Position numbers and translations under genes: made by a program
In this document: piece by piece, positions 5,339-5,387 of the stretch
Numbering within the stretch: the first letter of the stretch is position 1
Layout: every line of letters begins with the position of its first letter
NCBI GenBank assembly: GCA_045658805.1
Contig: JAZOVQ010000099.1
Coordinates: 1 to 5,387, forward strand
Reading direction: 5' to 3'
DNA from: Scatosoma sp045658805
GTDB lineage: Bacteria > Bacillota > Clostridia > Christensenellales > Borkfalkiaceae
Length of the DNA: 5,387 nt
Notes under the pieces: model-generated
Seen by the model: only the letters and a program-made list of their open reading frames with translations
What the model was told of the DNA's origin: nothing
Databases searched by the model: none

Positions 5339-5387
5339 TTGTCTTGCTTGCTTCTTCGTTGTTTTACGATAGGACAAGCAAAACGGA

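Larger units (their letters stand above)
5148..5387 (+). repeat. 121-bp tandem repeat, two copies, continuing past the window
   Basis: Unit 1 is 5148-5268. Unit 2 starts at 5269 and reaches the window end. The 119 comparable bases (5148-5266 against 5269-5387) show no difference by eye. Each unit has a 68-bp hairpin half followed by the module gtcttgcttg...cgataggac (5220-5254 and 5341-5375). That module can itself fold: CTTGTCTTG (5217-5225) pairs with TAGGACAAG (5249-5257), including two G-U pairs. The period is not a multiple of three, and the + frame over it is not convincing coding sequence. Identity implies recent duplication, ongoing homogenisation or an assembly effect. The array may have more copies outside the window. 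Confidence 0.92.

Noticed and set aside
5148..5387. CRISPR array.
   Set aside because: The units are directly adjacent 121-bp copies with no short repeat/unique spacer alternation, and no cas gene is visible.

Overview
The window is a nucleoside catabolism and salvage cluster, all on the + strand, flanked and interrupted by an intergenic repeat family. The order is deoC (5' end cut off by the window edge), a 398-bp gene-free gap, deoD, deoB, cdd, pyrimidine-nucleoside phosphorylase (pdp) and tdk, then a tandem repeat that runs off the right edge. The Bacillus-type pyrimidine-nucleoside phosphorylase, strong AGGAG-type ribosome-binding sites and tight gene packing point to a Bacillota (Firmicutes) genome, probably a clostridial lineage. 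This is inference; no species is claimed.

The proteins form an almost closed route. Cdd deaminates (deoxy)cytidine. Pdp splits uridine, deoxyuridine and thymidine, and DeoD splits purine (deoxy)nucleosides, giving (deoxy)ribose-1-phosphate. DeoB converts this to the 5-phosphate, and DeoC cleaves deoxyribose-5-phosphate to acetaldehyde and glyceraldehyde-3-phosphate. Tdk works the other way, capturing thymidine as dTMP. deoD to pdp look like one operon: gaps are 16 bp, a 4-bp ATGA overlap, and 9 bp. tdk follows after 53 bp with no visible terminator. No regulator or nucleoside transporter lies inside the window. Key active-site residues are present in every enzyme, and no gene looks broken.

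The less ordinary part is the non-coding DNA. The deoC-deoD gap (511-908) and the region after tdk (5138-5387) are built from the same modules. A 31-bp leader module sits exactly at the 3' ends of deoC and tdk, and in tdk it encodes the last residues and the stop codon. It is followed by a hairpin module whose stem shows a compensatory base-pair difference between the two loci. Next comes a module of about 35 bp (gtcttgcttg...cgataggac) found four times. After tdk, a 121-bp hairpin-plus-module unit is repeated in tandem with no differences over the 119 comparable bases. In the deoC-deoD gap, older and diverged units of about 110-114 bp run toward the likely deoD promoter. This composite repeat family is the best candidate for something undescribed. 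It could be a MITE- or REP-like element, a structured 3' UTR or RNA, or both.
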